Positions 31,564 through 40,208 of a stretch of DNA of 64,000 nucleotides are shown one piece after another. The DNA is from Actinomadura sp. DC4 (GTDB lineage: Bacteria; Actinomycetota; Actinomycetes; Streptosporangiales; Streptosporangiaceae). The notes below the pieces were generated by a model. That model made no database searches and was not told where the DNA came from. It was given only the letters and a program-made list of their open reading frames with translations. Numbering within the stretch: position 1 is the stretch's first letter; each line of letters begins with the position of its first letter. Made by a program: the position numbers and the translations under genes. Location of the stretch: the NCBI RefSeq assembly GCF_030406325.1, contig NZ_JAUEQY010000005.1, positions 62,001-126,000 of the forward strand, given 5' to 3'.

Positions 31564-32271
31564 GTGGACGACACAGCGCGGATCACGCTCGCCTGCCTTG
31601 ACCTCGCCGGTACGAGCGTGGCGGACGGCGGCGTGGTCGAAAGGGCCTTCGCCGAAGCCCTGGCCACGCAGGGGGTCGTGCCCGGCACTGAGGTATATGG
31701 CCGCTCGATGGCCCGGGTGCGTGACGCACGGGGCCAGTCGAAGCTCGCCATCTTCAGTGAGATCTTGCCCGACGAAGACCGCGCCCGAGCGGCCAACCAC
31801 TCGTTCGAGCGCGCGTACGACGCGGCCATCGACCGCGTCGGCCTGGAGCCGGTCCCCGGCGCCGAGGCCGCGATGGACAAACTCACCCAGTCCGGCGTAC
31901 GCGTGTGCCTGATGACGGGCTTCAGCCGTTCCACCCTGGGCCGCGTCATCGACACACTCGGCTGGTGGAAACGGGCCGACCTGCTGATCTGCCCGGACGA
32001 CGCCGGCGGCCGCGGCCGCCCGTACCCGGACATGATCCTGACCGCCGCCCTGCGCCTCCAGGTGGAGGACGTACGGCACATCGCGGTCTGCGGCGATACG
32101 GCGAGCGACGTGACCAGCGGCCGCCGCGCGGGTGCCTCGGTGGTGGCGGGAGTCCTTACGGGCGCCCACGACCGAGCCCGCCTGGAAGCGGCCGGCGCGA
32201 CGCATGTGCTGGAGAGCATCTCCGGCCTGCCGGAGCTCCTGCTCGATACGGCGGTCCCCGCTCCTCACTGA
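31564..32271 (+). CDS. HAD-superfamily hydrolase, phosphonatase-like
   Basis: Product of 235 residues. The nucleophile motif is CLDLAGTSV (DxAGT, the phosphonatase-type variant), motif II is LMTGFSRS and motif III/IV HIAVCGDTASDVTSGRRAGAS. This resembles phosphonoacetaldehyde-hydrolase-like HADs, but no phosphonate genes are nearby, so the substrate is unknown. GTG at 31564 with GGAGGG 6 bases upstream. Confidence 0.85.
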   Translation: MDDTARITLACLDLAGTSVADGGVVERAFAEALATQGVVPGTEVYGRSMARVRDARGQSKLAIFSEILPDEDRARAANHSFERAYDAAIDRVGLEPVPGAEAAMDKLTQSGVRVCLMTGFSRSTLGRVIDTLGWWKRADLLICPDDAGGRGRPYPDMILTAALRLQVEDVRHIAVCGDTASDVTSGRRAGASVVAGVLTGAHDRARLEAAGATHVLESISGLPELLLDTAVPAPH

Positions 32272-32277
32272 TGTCGG

Positions 32278-32643
32278 TCAGGCCGGCGGGTCGAGCTCAC
32301 GGCCGTCGAGGACCTCTACGTGGGTGATCGACATCTTTGCTGTGTCGTCCACGTCAAGGTGGAACATGGCGAGCGTTTCGCCGTCCAGCTCTACCTCGGT
32401 CATCGCGGGGCACGGGGTACCGGGCGGCGCCGTCACGAGACAGGGCGGCCCGTGGTCGGGACAGGGGCCGTAGAACAGTAGCTCCTGGAAGGTCTCCGCG
32501 AAGGAGGCCGATTTCGGGCCTTCGAGGCGTAGCGCCCGAACGATGTCAGCCACCAGGCCGGGATAGACGTCCGCCAAGCGAGGGCGCCGGTCCGTGGTCA
32601 CGAGCTCTGACGGTACACACCCGCGTGCGGCTGGACGTGCCAA
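32278..32643 (-). CDS. Hypothetical protein
   Basis: Product of up to 121 residues with normal codon usage and no family I recognise. The middle contains CPDHGPPCLVTAPPGTPCPA, with three cysteines and a histidine that could bind metal. A TTG at 32643 or GTG at 32601 could start it; neither has a strong ribosome site. It is convergent with the HAD gene (6 bases between stops) and follows the next leftward gene by 9 bases. Confidence 0.55.
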   Translation of the reverse strand: MARPAARGCVPSELVTTDRRPRLADVYPGLVADIVRALRLEGPKSASFAETFQELLFYGPCPDHGPPCLVTAPPGTPCPAMTEVELDGETLAMFHLDVDDTAKMSITHVEVLDGRELDPPA

Positions 32644-32652
32644 AGGTCGCGT

Positions 32653-33243
32653 TCAGCCGTACGCCTCTGGGGATTCGGTCAGGAAGTCCGTGACCAGGTC
32701 TGCCGGGTTGGCGGCTTTGGTCAGGGCGAACATCTCGTCGGGGTCGAACATGTCGTAGAGGATCACCGGAAGCGATCGGCCCAGGAGTTTGGTGATCTGA
32801 CCGTCGGTGTGAAGCCGACGGGCCACGTCGACGCAGAGCGTATGGAACTGACCATTGAGCCGTTCGCCGCGCTCGTCCTGCTCCTGCTCGGAGAGCTCGT
32901 CCTCGTCCTCGTACCAAAGGCCCTGTTCCGCGGTCTCACGCCGGTGCAGCTCAGCGCCGATCGGGTCGCGTTCGGGATCGTGGCCGGCGACGCGGATTCC
33001 CTCCAGCCCGGACGGTGGAAAGTAGGCGTAGCTCCAGCGCGCCTCCCACGCCTCCGGTGGATTCGGCGCTGCCAGCAGCCGGGCCACTTCGGCCTCGGTG
33101 GTGTAGCCGATCGCCAGGTACGGGAACCGGGGGTCTTGATCGACACTGTCAATCCGGAACGTGACGGCGTAGATCTCCGACTCCGCGGGGAACTCGGCCA
33201 GGGCGCGTACGACGAGCTGCTCAACGTGCTGCTGGAACGTCAC
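32653..33243 (-). CDS. Hypothetical protein (DUF4303-like)
   Basis: Product of 196 residues, soluble and acidic, beginning VTFQQHVEQLVVRALAEFPA and containing IYAVTFRIDSVDQDPRFPYL, reminiscent of the DUF4303 group of immunity-like or contact-dependent proteins. The similarity is weak and by eye. GTG at 33243 after GAGAG. It probably forms a small operon with the gene at 32278-32643. Confidence 0.6.
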   Translation of the reverse strand: MTFQQHVEQLVVRALAEFPAESEIYAVTFRIDSVDQDPRFPYLAIGYTTEAEVARLLAAPNPPEAWEARWSYAYFPPSGLEGIRVAGHDPERDPIGAELHRRETAEQGLWYEDEDELSEQEQDERGERLNGQFHTLCVDVARRLHTDGQITKLLGRSLPVILYDMFDPDEMFALTKAANPADLVTDFLTESPEAYG

Positions 33244-33436
33244 CCGATGCTCTCGCTTCTCCAGGGCTGCTCTGGCGGGTGACACCCTACATTCGGCACT
33301 CACCCGCTCCGCTCCGCGCCGTACCTGCGAAGTTTCCCGGCCGGTCGGCCGGGGAGAGCGATTCCTTTCGGGGGCGTTGAGGGTCTGTATTACCGAGGCC
33401 CTTTTTGGGCGCTGGAGATCTGGCGAGGACACGGTG

Positions 33437-34420
33437 ATGACGGATCGGTCAGAGGAGTTCGTGCAGTGCACCGAGCAGTTCCGGCGCGAGCTGTTCGCGC
33501 ACTGCTACCGCATGCTCGGCTCGCTGGATGAGGCCGAGGACCTGATCCAGGAGACGTACCTACGGGCATGGCGTTCGTACGGCACCTTCGAGGGTCGTTC
33601 CTCGCCGCGTACCTGGCTCCATCGCATCGCCACCAACGCCTGCCTGTCCGCGCTCGAACAACGCACCAGGCGGGCACTTCCTTCTGGCCTGGGCGGCCCC
33701 GCCGAAGATCCCGATCGCGTGCCGACGCCGGCCGAGCCCGAGGTGGCGTGGCTGGAGCCGGTCCCGGACACTTCGGTGACCTTCGAGACCCAAGACCCCG
33801 CCGCGATCCTCACAGCGCGTGACAGCGTACGGCTCGCGCTCGTCGCCGCCGTGCAATGTCTGCCGGCCCGGCAGCGAGCCGTGCTCCTGCTCCGGGAGGT
33901 GCTGGGCTTCAGTGCCGCCGAGGTGGCGACCATGCTCGGCACGTCGACCGCGGCGGTCAAGAGCGCGCTGCAACGAGCCCGCGCCCGGCTCGATGAGAGC
34001 GCTCCCTCCGCCGAGATCATCACCGAGCCCACCGAACCGCACGCCCGGGACCTGCTCAGCCAGTACATCGCCGGTTTCGAGAATGCCGACATCACAGCCC
34101 TGGAGAAGGCGCTGCGCACCGACGCCGCCATCGAACTGGTAGGCACGCGGACCTGGTTCTCCGGCAAGGTGACGTGCCTGCGTTACCTCGCGCACGTGAT
34201 CGGATCTCCCGGCGACTGGCTGATGATCCCCACCAGTGCCAACGGCCAGCCCGCCGCAGCCACCTACCACCGCACTGAGGACGGAACCCATCAAGCCCTC
34301 GGGGTCGCCGTTCTCACCGCCACCCCGGCCGGGATCGCCCGCATCACCGTCTTCCCCGGCGGTCCCGGGCTCGTGGCGAGATTCGGCCTTCCCCACCACA
34401 GCCGTCGATCAAGAGACTAA
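33437..34420 (+). CDS. ECF sigma factor with C-terminal SnoaL-like domain
   Basis: Product of 327 residues. Region 2 (FRRELFAHCYRMLGSLDEAE) and region 4 (LPARQRAVLLLREVLGFSAA) are followed by a SnoaL/NTF2-like domain (residues about 215-320). Such C-terminal extensions replace a separate anti-sigma factor in the SigJ/SigG (ECF41/ECF56-like) groups. ATG at 33437 with GAGGA 7 bases upstream. The F420-type oxidoreductase gene starts 8 bases after the stop, so the two probably form an operon. Confidence 0.88.
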   Translation: MTDRSEEFVQCTEQFRRELFAHCYRMLGSLDEAEDLIQETYLRAWRSYGTFEGRSSPRTWLHRIATNACLSALEQRTRRALPSGLGGPAEDPDRVPTPAEPEVAWLEPVPDTSVTFETQDPAAILTARDSVRLALVAAVQCLPARQRAVLLLREVLGFSAAEVATMLGTSTAAVKSALQRARARLDESAPSAEIITEPTEPHARDLLSQYIAGFENADITALEKALRTDAAIELVGTRTWFSGKVTCLRYLAHVIGSPGDWLMIPTSANGQPAAATYHRTEDGTHQALGVAVLTATPAGIARITVFPGGPGLVARFGLPHHSRRSRD

Positions 34421-34428
34421 GGAGAGCC

Positions 34429-34851
34429 GTGCCGACCGACGAGGAGTTCCTGGCCTACAACCAAGGCGTCATCCGCGAGTTCCGCGCCAATCACGGAGTG
34501 GTCAGCCGGCCGCCGTTCCCGATCCTGCTGCTGACCACGACCGGGCAGCGGACCGGACGGCAGACGACCGTGCCGGTCGGCTTCGCGGTCGACGACGAGA
34601 AACGAGTGTTCGTGGTGGCCTCCAAGGCAGGCGCCCCACAGCATCCGGCCTGGTTTCACAACCTGCGAGCCAACCCGACCGTGACGGTCGAACTCGGCGA
34701 CAGTTCTTATCAGGCCCGGGCCGTCGTGACCTCAGGCGAGGAGCGCGAGCGGCTCTACCGCCTGGTCTCCGACGGCACCTCCGCGTACGAGAAGAACACC
34801 GACCGGGTTTTCCCGGTCGTCGTCCTCGAAGGCGTTCCCGCCCCAACCTGA
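34429..34851 (+). CDS. Deazaflavin (F420)-dependent nitroreductase family protein
   Basis: Product of 140 residues of the split-barrel Ddn/FDOR type: LLTTTGQRTGRQTTVPVGFA, then KAGAPQHPAWFHNLRANPTV. Members use reduced F420 to reduce quinones, nitro compounds or other enones. GTG at 34429 preceded by AAGGAGAGC. Likely co-expressed with the sigma factor, suggesting a redox or xenobiotic stress response. Confidence 0.87.
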   Translation: MPTDEEFLAYNQGVIREFRANHGVVSRPPFPILLLTTTGQRTGRQTTVPVGFAVDDEKRVFVVASKAGAPQHPAWFHNLRANPTVTVELGDSSYQARAVVTSGEERERLYRLVSDGTSAYEKNTDRVFPVVVLEGVPAPT

Positions 34852-34879
34852 CCGACGGCGAGTGGGCTGCGGTCATGAA

Positions 34880-36373
34880 TTACTCTTTCCCCGCTTCGAT
34901 GGACTCTGCGGATCGGCCCTGGGATTCGGGGATCGGTACGGTGGCGAGGCGCCGGCCGTTGCGAGCGGCGGCGGCCTTGGCCCACTTGCTGGTGGAGATG
35001 ACGCCGAGCGCGAGTGCGACGAGTCCGCAGCCGCCGAGGCCGGCCCAGGCGGCATGGCTTGAGTCGATGAAGCCGGCGCCGGTGCCGGCCACGATCGAGC
35101 CGGTGACGGCGACGCCGATGGAGATGCCGAACTGGCGGGCGCTGGCGGCGAGCGCGCCGGCGACACCGACCTGGCCGGGCGGCAGCCCGGAGACGGCGGT
35201 GTTGGTGATCGGCGGGCTGACCATGCCCGCGCCGAGGCCGAAGATGGCGTACGTGGCCAGAAGGTAGACGCTCTCGGTGTGCGCGGTCAGGGGGACGAGA
35301 AGGAAGCCGCCGACGGCGAGTAGCGCGCCGCCCAGTGTGAGGGGGAGGCGAGCGCCCCGGGAAGCGACAAGCCGCCCGGAGAGATTGGCGGCGACGGCTT
35401 GGCCCACCGCCAGCGGGATGATCATCAGTCCGGCGTGCAGGGAGCTGAAGTGGCGGAGGTCCTGGAGGTAGAGGGTGTTGAGGAACAGGAACCCGCCGAG
35501 GCCGGCCGACATCACGACGGAGATCGTGTTCGCGCCGGAGAACGGAGGGCTGCGGAAGAACCGCAGGTCGATCAGTGGCTCGGATCGCCGGGGCTCGACG
35601 ATGAGCATCCCGATGAGGGCCAGGACGGCGAGTACGAACAGCCCGACGATCCAGGGGTCGGCCCATCCGTGGCGGGGGCCCTCGATCGTCGCGGCGATGA
35701 TCGACGCGAACAGGACGATGATCAGCGCCTGGCCGGGCGGATCGAACGCGCGGCCCCGGGCGGCCTTGGACTCGGGGACGAATCTCTGGGTGAGCAGGAT
35801 GGCGGCGATCCCGATCGGGGCATTGACCCAGAACACCGATCGCCAGCCGGTACCGCTGACCAGCAGGCCGCCGAGCACGGGCCCGGCCGCGATGGTGGTT
35901 CCGATCGCCGATCCCCACACGCCGATCGCTCTCGCTCGTTCGCGGCGGTCGGTGAACACGCTGACGATGATCGACATCGCGACCGGGTTGAGCATCGAGC
36001 CGCCCACCGCCTGCAGGCCGCGGAAGGCGATCAGCCACCCGACGCTGGGCGCCAGGCCGCAAAGGAGGGAACTGAGGGAGAACAGCGACAGCCCGAGCTG
36101 GAAGATCCGCTTGCGGCCGAAGCGGTCGGCCATCGAACCGGACAGTACGAGCAGGCAGGCCATGACCAGGGAGTAGGCGTCGACCGTCCACTGCAGGCCG
36201 CTGACCGAGGCGTGCAGCTCCTTGCTTATCGACGGGAGCGCCACGTTGACGATGGTGAGGTCGATGCCGGTCACGCACACGCTGAGACAGCAGATCGCCA
36301 GCACCAGCCGGCGGTGAACGGGACGAGATGGGCCGGCCATCACCGTCGGCCCGGGAGTGTTCGCTGTGCTCAT
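34880..36373 (-). CDS. MFS drug-efflux transporter, DHA2 (EmrB/QacA) family
   Basis: Product of 497 residues with about 14 membrane helices. Motifs include GIDLTIVNVALPSI, the loop 2-3 motif GSMADRFGRKRIF and motif C in helix 5 (SAIGTTIAAGPVLGGLLVS). It exports drugs by proton antiport. It is divergent from a TetR gene 99 bases away, with an inverted-repeat operator between them. Confidence 0.93.
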   Translation of the reverse strand: MSTANTPGPTVMAGPSRPVHRRLVLAICCLSVCVTGIDLTIVNVALPSISKELHASVSGLQWTVDAYSLVMACLLVLSGSMADRFGRKRIFQLGLSLFSLSSLLCGLAPSVGWLIAFRGLQAVGGSMLNPVAMSIIVSVFTDRRERARAIGVWGSAIGTTIAAGPVLGGLLVSGTGWRSVFWVNAPIGIAAILLTQRFVPESKAARGRAFDPPGQALIIVLFASIIAATIEGPRHGWADPWIVGLFVLAVLALIGMLIVEPRRSEPLIDLRFFRSPPFSGANTISVVMSAGLGGFLFLNTLYLQDLRHFSSLHAGLMIIPLAVGQAVAANLSGRLVASRGARLPLTLGGALLAVGGFLLVPLTAHTESVYLLATYAIFGLGAGMVSPPITNTAVSGLPPGQVGVAGALAASARQFGISIGVAVTGSIVAGTGAGFIDSSHAAWAGLGGCGLVALALGVISTSKWAKAAAARNGRRLATVPIPESQGRSAESIEAGKE

Positions 36374-36414
36374 GGCGGATCCTCGAACAGATTCGATAAA
36401 GTCTCCGGTGAAAC

Positions 36415-36452
36415 GGAGAGGGTGTCCGCATCACTATATGGAGACCCTCTCC
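36415..36452. promoter_or_regulatory. Inverted-repeat operator for the MFS/TetR pair
   Basis: Left arm GGAGAGGGTGTCC (36415-36427) and right arm GGAGACCCTCTCC (36440-36452) are inverse complements with one mismatch and a 12-base gap. Centred between divergent starts, it fits a TetR operator controlling both genes. Confidence 0.75.
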
Positions 36453-36472
36453 ACTTATGCAAGGACACTCGA

Positions 36473-37030
36473 ATGACTGACCATCCGCCCTCCAAAAGGG
36501 CCGACGCGGCCCGCAACCGCCAGCGGATCCTCGAAGCGGCACGCATCGCTTTCGCCGCCACCGGAGCCGAGACGTCAATGGCCGAGATCGCCCGGAGATC
36601 CGGGGTCGGCCCGGCAACCCTGTACCGCAACTTCGCGACCCGCCACGAACTCCTGGAGGCACTACTCGTCGACGAGGTCGATGAGGTCTGCGCCGCCGCC
36701 GCGACGGTCGAGGGTGACAGCCCGGGGGACCGGCTCACGACCTGGCTGCGTCGGTTCTTTCAGTACGTCACCACCAAGCGGCCGGTCGTCCTCGGGCTGC
36801 TTGAGCACACGGACAGAACCGATCCCGTCTTCGACAGCCGAGGCCGGATGCTCACAGCCGGCCGGCCGCTTCTCTCCGCCGCCCAGGACGCACACCAGAT
36901 CGCCGGCGACCTCGACCTCGACCAGATCCTCGATCTCGTGGTGGCCATCGCGAAGATCCCCGGTACCCCGGACTACCGGCAGCCGATCCTTGACGCGGCA
37001 CTCGCCGGACTACACAGAAGCGCCACCTGA
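36473..37030 (+). CDS. TetR-family repressor of the adjacent MFS pump
   Basis: Product of 185 residues with an N-terminal HTH (RNRQRILEAARIAFAATGAE, then MAEIARRSGVGPATLYRNFA) and a ligand-binding C-terminal domain. ATG at 36473 after AAGGAC. The divergent arrangement predicts repression of the efflux gene and itself. Confidence 0.9.
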   Translation: MTDHPPSKRADAARNRQRILEAARIAFAATGAETSMAEIARRSGVGPATLYRNFATRHELLEALLVDEVDEVCAAAATVEGDSPGDRLTTWLRRFFQYVTTKRPVVLGLLEHTDRTDPVFDSRGRMLTAGRPLLSAAQDAHQIAGDLDLDQILDLVVAIAKIPGTPDYRQPILDAALAGLHRSAT

Positions 37031-37071
37031 AAGCTGAACCCGCGCGTGGCCGCCGACAGATCCCGAAGCCC

Positions 37072-37389
37072 TTAGAAGTGAACGATGTCCTCGCGGCAGT
37101 CCTGGTCCGTGACAGCGCCGTAGCGGACGACCGCATGCGACGGTTTGAGGCCGGAGGCGCGGAGCGCGGGTTCCATCGCAGTGAAGAGGTCGCCGGCGTG
37201 CGGACCGTAGGCGTAGAGCACCGCCTCGCCGCCGCCGAACTCGTTGCCGTCGAACTCCCCCGCGTCCGCCTCGGCGATGGCGACCCTCAGAGCCGTTTCG
37301 AGCGTACGGACGGTGGCGCGCTCGTCCTCGGAGCCGTAGCGGTCATCACCGAGCTCGATGTGGACGATGACTGCATGTTCGTCGGCCAT
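37072..37389 (-). CDS. Hypothetical small cytosolic protein
   Basis: Product of 105 residues, acidic, starting MADEHAVIVHIELGDDRYGS and containing GGGEAVLYAYGPHAGDLFTA and HAVVRYGAVTDQDCRED. It resembles a recurrent actinobacterial family of unknown function. ATG at 37389. Normal codon usage supports a real gene. Confidence 0.65.
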   Translation of the reverse strand: MADEHAVIVHIELGDDRYGSEDERATVRTLETALRVAIAEADAGEFDGNEFGGGEAVLYAYGPHAGDLFTAMEPALRASGLKPSHAVVRYGAVTDQDCREDIVHF

Positions 37390-37429
37390 GGGGCTCCCTT
37401 GATCGTCTGCCGACCGATTCTGCCCCAGC

Positions 37430-37765
37430 CGGCCGTTGCCGTGCCCCCGCCGCAGGCGATGGACCGGTTACTCGGGAAGTTCCAGGCCCCGCTCGGCGAG
37501 CCGCGCTCTCCCTCGTGTGTTCCTCGACCACTTCACCGAACCAGCATCGTGGCCGAAGACGATGCCGAGCTCACCGGCTTCCTCGTAGGTTTCTTGTCGC
37601 CGTCAGCAGAGGACGCCGCTTACATCCACTTCGTAGGCGTCGCCCCCCGCTTTCGAGGCAGCGGACTAGGTCGCCAGCTCTACCAGCGCTTTTTCGACAT
37701 GGCTCAAGCCGGCAGTCGCTCCACAGTGCGAGCGATCACCGCTGATCGGCGAGAGTGGGTGGAAA
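37430..37765 (+). pseudogene. Broken GNAT acetyltransferase
   Basis: One frame reads RVFLDHFTE at 37514-37540, then the sequence continues one frame over as SIVAEDDAELTGFLVGFLSP, YIHFVGVAPRFRGSGLGRQLY (acetyl-CoA motif) and STVRAITA. A single-base deletion near 37537 restores a normal GNAT if corrected. The C-terminal end is lost after about 37750, and no start is clear. The rest, 37766-38052, shows no gene on either strand. Confidence 0.7.
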
Positions 37766-38052
37766 GGACACAGTCCGCGGTCGAGACATGGACCTCACGC
37801 AGCCCGCCACGCCCACTGGCGGTACGCCGAGGACGAGCTGTCGTTCGCCGGCGACCGACCAGGGTGATCGTTTCCGGAGCGGCGTAGCTCGCGCTACCCA
37901 GCACGCGACAGAGGGCGTTCACCGCAAGCGCCGATGCACTGTAGGTCCGGTGTGCCGAAGCGACGACGAGGAAGCTGACCGCGAACACCAGCCCGTGGGG
38001 GGCGGTAGCCCTCCACATCGGGGGGGCGGGGGGTCGCCCCCATGAGCAACTG

Positions 38053-38125
38053 TGGAGCCTGGGAGATTCGAACTCCCGACTTCCTGCTTGCAAAGCAGGC
38101 GCTCTGCCAACTGAGCTAAGGCCCC
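38053..38125 (-). tRNA. tRNA-Ala(TGC)
   Basis: On the minus strand: acceptor GGGGCCT/AGGCTCC with one G-T pair, D-arm GCTC...GAGC, anticodon stem CCTGC/GCAGG with loop TTTGCAA (anticodon TGC) and T-arm loop GTTCGAATC. CCA is not encoded. It is oriented opposite to tRNA-Ile and to the replication fork on this arm. Confidence 0.96.
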
Positions 38126-38342
38126 TCTGGAAACCTCCCACAGCCTACAAGGGAACTCAGGATTCCGCGCTCCCGCGCCGCCGTCTTTCCGGAGCCACTG
38201 CGATCATGGCCCCCAGTCGACCGCCCCAAGCGCAAGACGCCGCAGTGAATGTGACGTAACGGGATTTTTACCAACAGAACCCACACAAGAGAACATGTGT
38301 GATTAACGTGCACCCATCCCCGGTGACACCCAGGAGGCCAGA

Positions 38343-38765
38343 ATGCACGGCTCCGCGGCCGATCCACAGGACCTCATGGGGTCCATCGACAGTCTCGCCT
38401 CGGCCATCGTGGCGCAGAACGACAAGCTCCACGACGTACGCCGCCAGGTGGCGGGTCTACGCGGCAAGGGACGGTCCGCCGACGAGCGCGTCGAAGTCGA
38501 GGTCGATCAGTTCGGCGCACTCTCCCAGCTCAAGATAGATCCCCGGGCCATGCGTCTCGGGTCCGAAGAGCTCGCTCAGGCCATCCTCAGTGCGGCGCGG
38601 CACGGCATCGAGAATGTACACGCCCAAGCCGAGGCGCTCATGCGGCCGCTGATCACGGAGTTGATGCTGACCAACCGGCGCATGGACGCCGCACACAGCG
38701 CCGGGCAGGATCTGGACGACGTCCTCGCCGCCCTGCAGGACGTGCGGCACGACCTTCGGATGTGA
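38343..38765 (+). CDS. YbaB/EbfC-like protein
   Basis: Product of 140 residues, a helical protein with a YbaB-like central strand-helix segment (VEVEVDQFGALSQLKIDPRA). True YbaB is a nucleoid-associated DNA-binding protein next to recR; this one instead heads a cassette with an ESX-like and a WXG100-like gene. ATG with CCAGGAGGCC upstream. Its role may lie in the secretion cassette rather than the nucleoid. Confidence 0.8.
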   Translation: MHGSAADPQDLMGSIDSLASAIVAQNDKLHDVRRQVAGLRGKGRSADERVEVEVDQFGALSQLKIDPRAMRLGSEELAQAILSAARHGIENVHAQAEALMRPLITELMLTNRRMDAAHSAGQDLDDVLAALQDVRHDLRM

Positions 38766-38776
38766 CACGGAGAGCG

Positions 38777-39079
38777 ATGTTCCTCGACCACGGAGAACTC
38801 AAGACGGCAGCCAGAGCGTTCCTGAAGGAGGGCCACGACCTCGCGCTCACCATCGACGACCTCCTGTTGAAGATCACAGCTCTCGGGGACGTGTACGGCG
38901 ACGACAACCCGCACGCCAAGCAGTCCTTCGACACGGCACGGAACAACATCGCCGACTACGCCGGAGCCATCTGCGCGGCCTACGACGGCGTCGGCGACAA
39001 CCTCACCCTCATGAACGCCAACATCGAGGTCGCCGACTGGGCCTCCAGCCTTCCAAAAGTCGACCGGTTCGCCGCATGA
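38777..39079 (+). CDS. WXG100/ESX-like small helical protein
   Basis: Product of 100 residues, predominantly helical, the size of type VII secretion substrates, beginning MFLDHGELKTAARAFLKEGH. No strict WXG is visible; VADWASSLPK near the C-terminus has the only tryptophan. The ATG at 38777 follows GGAGA, and a GTG at 38762 overlapping the previous stop is an alternative. The stop overlaps the next start (ATGA). Confidence 0.7.
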   Translation: MFLDHGELKTAARAFLKEGHDLALTIDDLLLKITALGDVYGDDNPHAKQSFDTARNNIADYAGAICAAYDGVGDNLTLMNANIEVADWASSLPKVDRFAA

Positions 39080-40077
39080 CCCCCGAGGACGTCCTCCTGT
39101 GGGTCGCGGGCGTCCAGATGCCCAAGGCCGACGACGCCGGCGTACGGAAGGTGGCCGCGTACCATCGGCAGATCGCCGACGCGATCGACCGCAGCAAGGC
39201 GGCCATGGACAAGATCGCCCTCGACGTCAAAGGCCACAACGAGGGCGAAGGGACCAACGGGTTCGGCCACTACTACTTCGGCCCGGCCGAGCACAAGACA
39301 CTGACCGCCTACCCGGAAGACGTCGCCGGCTACGTACGGAAGGTCGCCGAGGCGCACGAGCAGTTCGCCCACGTCAACGACCAGATCCGCAGCGCTCTGA
39401 AGGTCATCGCCATCCAGATGTACGCCAACATCGTCTTCACCATGGCGTACGGCTGGTTCACCGGAGCCCTCGAGGCCCGGTTACTGACGCTGATCGCCCA
39501 GGCCCGCTGGTACGCCAAGATCCGCAACAGCATCGTCGAGATGCTGGTCAAGCGGATCGCCTTTACTTTGACCGACAGCGTGTTGTACGCCGGAGGTCAG
39601 CAGGCCCTCCAACTCGGGATCTACGGTACGAGCCTGGTCGCCGGCGTGGATCGCAGGACCCTCACCGGCGTCGCCGGCTACGACCCCTTCTCGGTGAAGA
39701 CGAACGCCATCCAGACCGCCGACGGCTTCGGCGGAAACCTCGCCTACAACGCCCTGACGGACGCGCTCCCGGGAGTGAACCCGGCGTCGAGGTACCGCCA
39801 GAAGGTCGGCCACTACTTCCTGAGACAGCCGGGCGTGAAGGGCGCGCTCGGCGGCCTCACCACCCGGCTCATCGCCTCGAACGGCTACACCTACGCGAGC
39901 AACGTCACCGACTCCTACCTGGAGGGCGACGGCGACGGCTGGACCCAGGCGCCCACGCTCAACCAGGAGGTCGCCAAGCTCTTCATCCACGTCCCGCGGA
40001 TCCTCGTGAAGTATCCCCTGCGCTGGAAGGACTGGCCCAGCGTGTCCGGCCAGGTCGCCGGCCCGGGAACCCCCTGA
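39076..40077 (+). CDS. Large WXG100-like domain protein, possible T7SS-associated
   Basis: Product of 333 residues. Residues 1-120 form helices like the N-terminal WXG100-like domain of CpnT-type polymorphic proteins; a hydrophobic stretch follows (IQMYANIVFTMAYGWFTGAL). The last 150 residues match no toxin I recognise. No signal peptide. No EccC, EccD or MycP gene lies in the window, so secretion would need a system elsewhere. Confidence 0.65.
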   Translation: MTPEDVLLWVAGVQMPKADDAGVRKVAAYHRQIADAIDRSKAAMDKIALDVKGHNEGEGTNGFGHYYFGPAEHKTLTAYPEDVAGYVRKVAEAHEQFAHVNDQIRSALKVIAIQMYANIVFTMAYGWFTGALEARLLTLIAQARWYAKIRNSIVEMLVKRIAFTLTDSVLYAGGQQALQLGIYGTSLVAGVDRRTLTGVAGYDPFSVKTNAIQTADGFGGNLAYNALTDALPGVNPASRYRQKVGHYFLRQPGVKGALGGLTTRLIASNGYTYASNVTDSYLEGDGDGWTQAPTLNQEVAKLFIHVPRILVKYPLRWKDWPSVSGQVAGPGTP

Positions 40078-40208
40078 GAACGGGGAAGGGGGCAGCGGCG
40101 GGTGGGACCAGTCGCTCTCTGCTGCGAAACCCCGTCAGCCAGTCGGTCGCAAGGCGCACCCGCTGACTCGTACGGCCCGCTCTCACCTGCGGCTCGGCTT
40201 GCCCCCTT

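Noticed and set aside
38053..38125. Prophage or integrative element attachment at tRNA-Ala
   Set aside because: No integrase, no duplicated tRNA end and no phage genes were found in the window.
37704..38141. 145-codon minus-strand frame spanning tRNA-Ala
   Set aside because: It reads through the tRNA gene and lacks a ribosome site; one stretch looks membrane-like but has no family.
38343..40077. Polymorphic toxin with immunity gene
   Set aside because: The C-terminus matches no toxin domain and no small immunity-like gene follows on the same strand.
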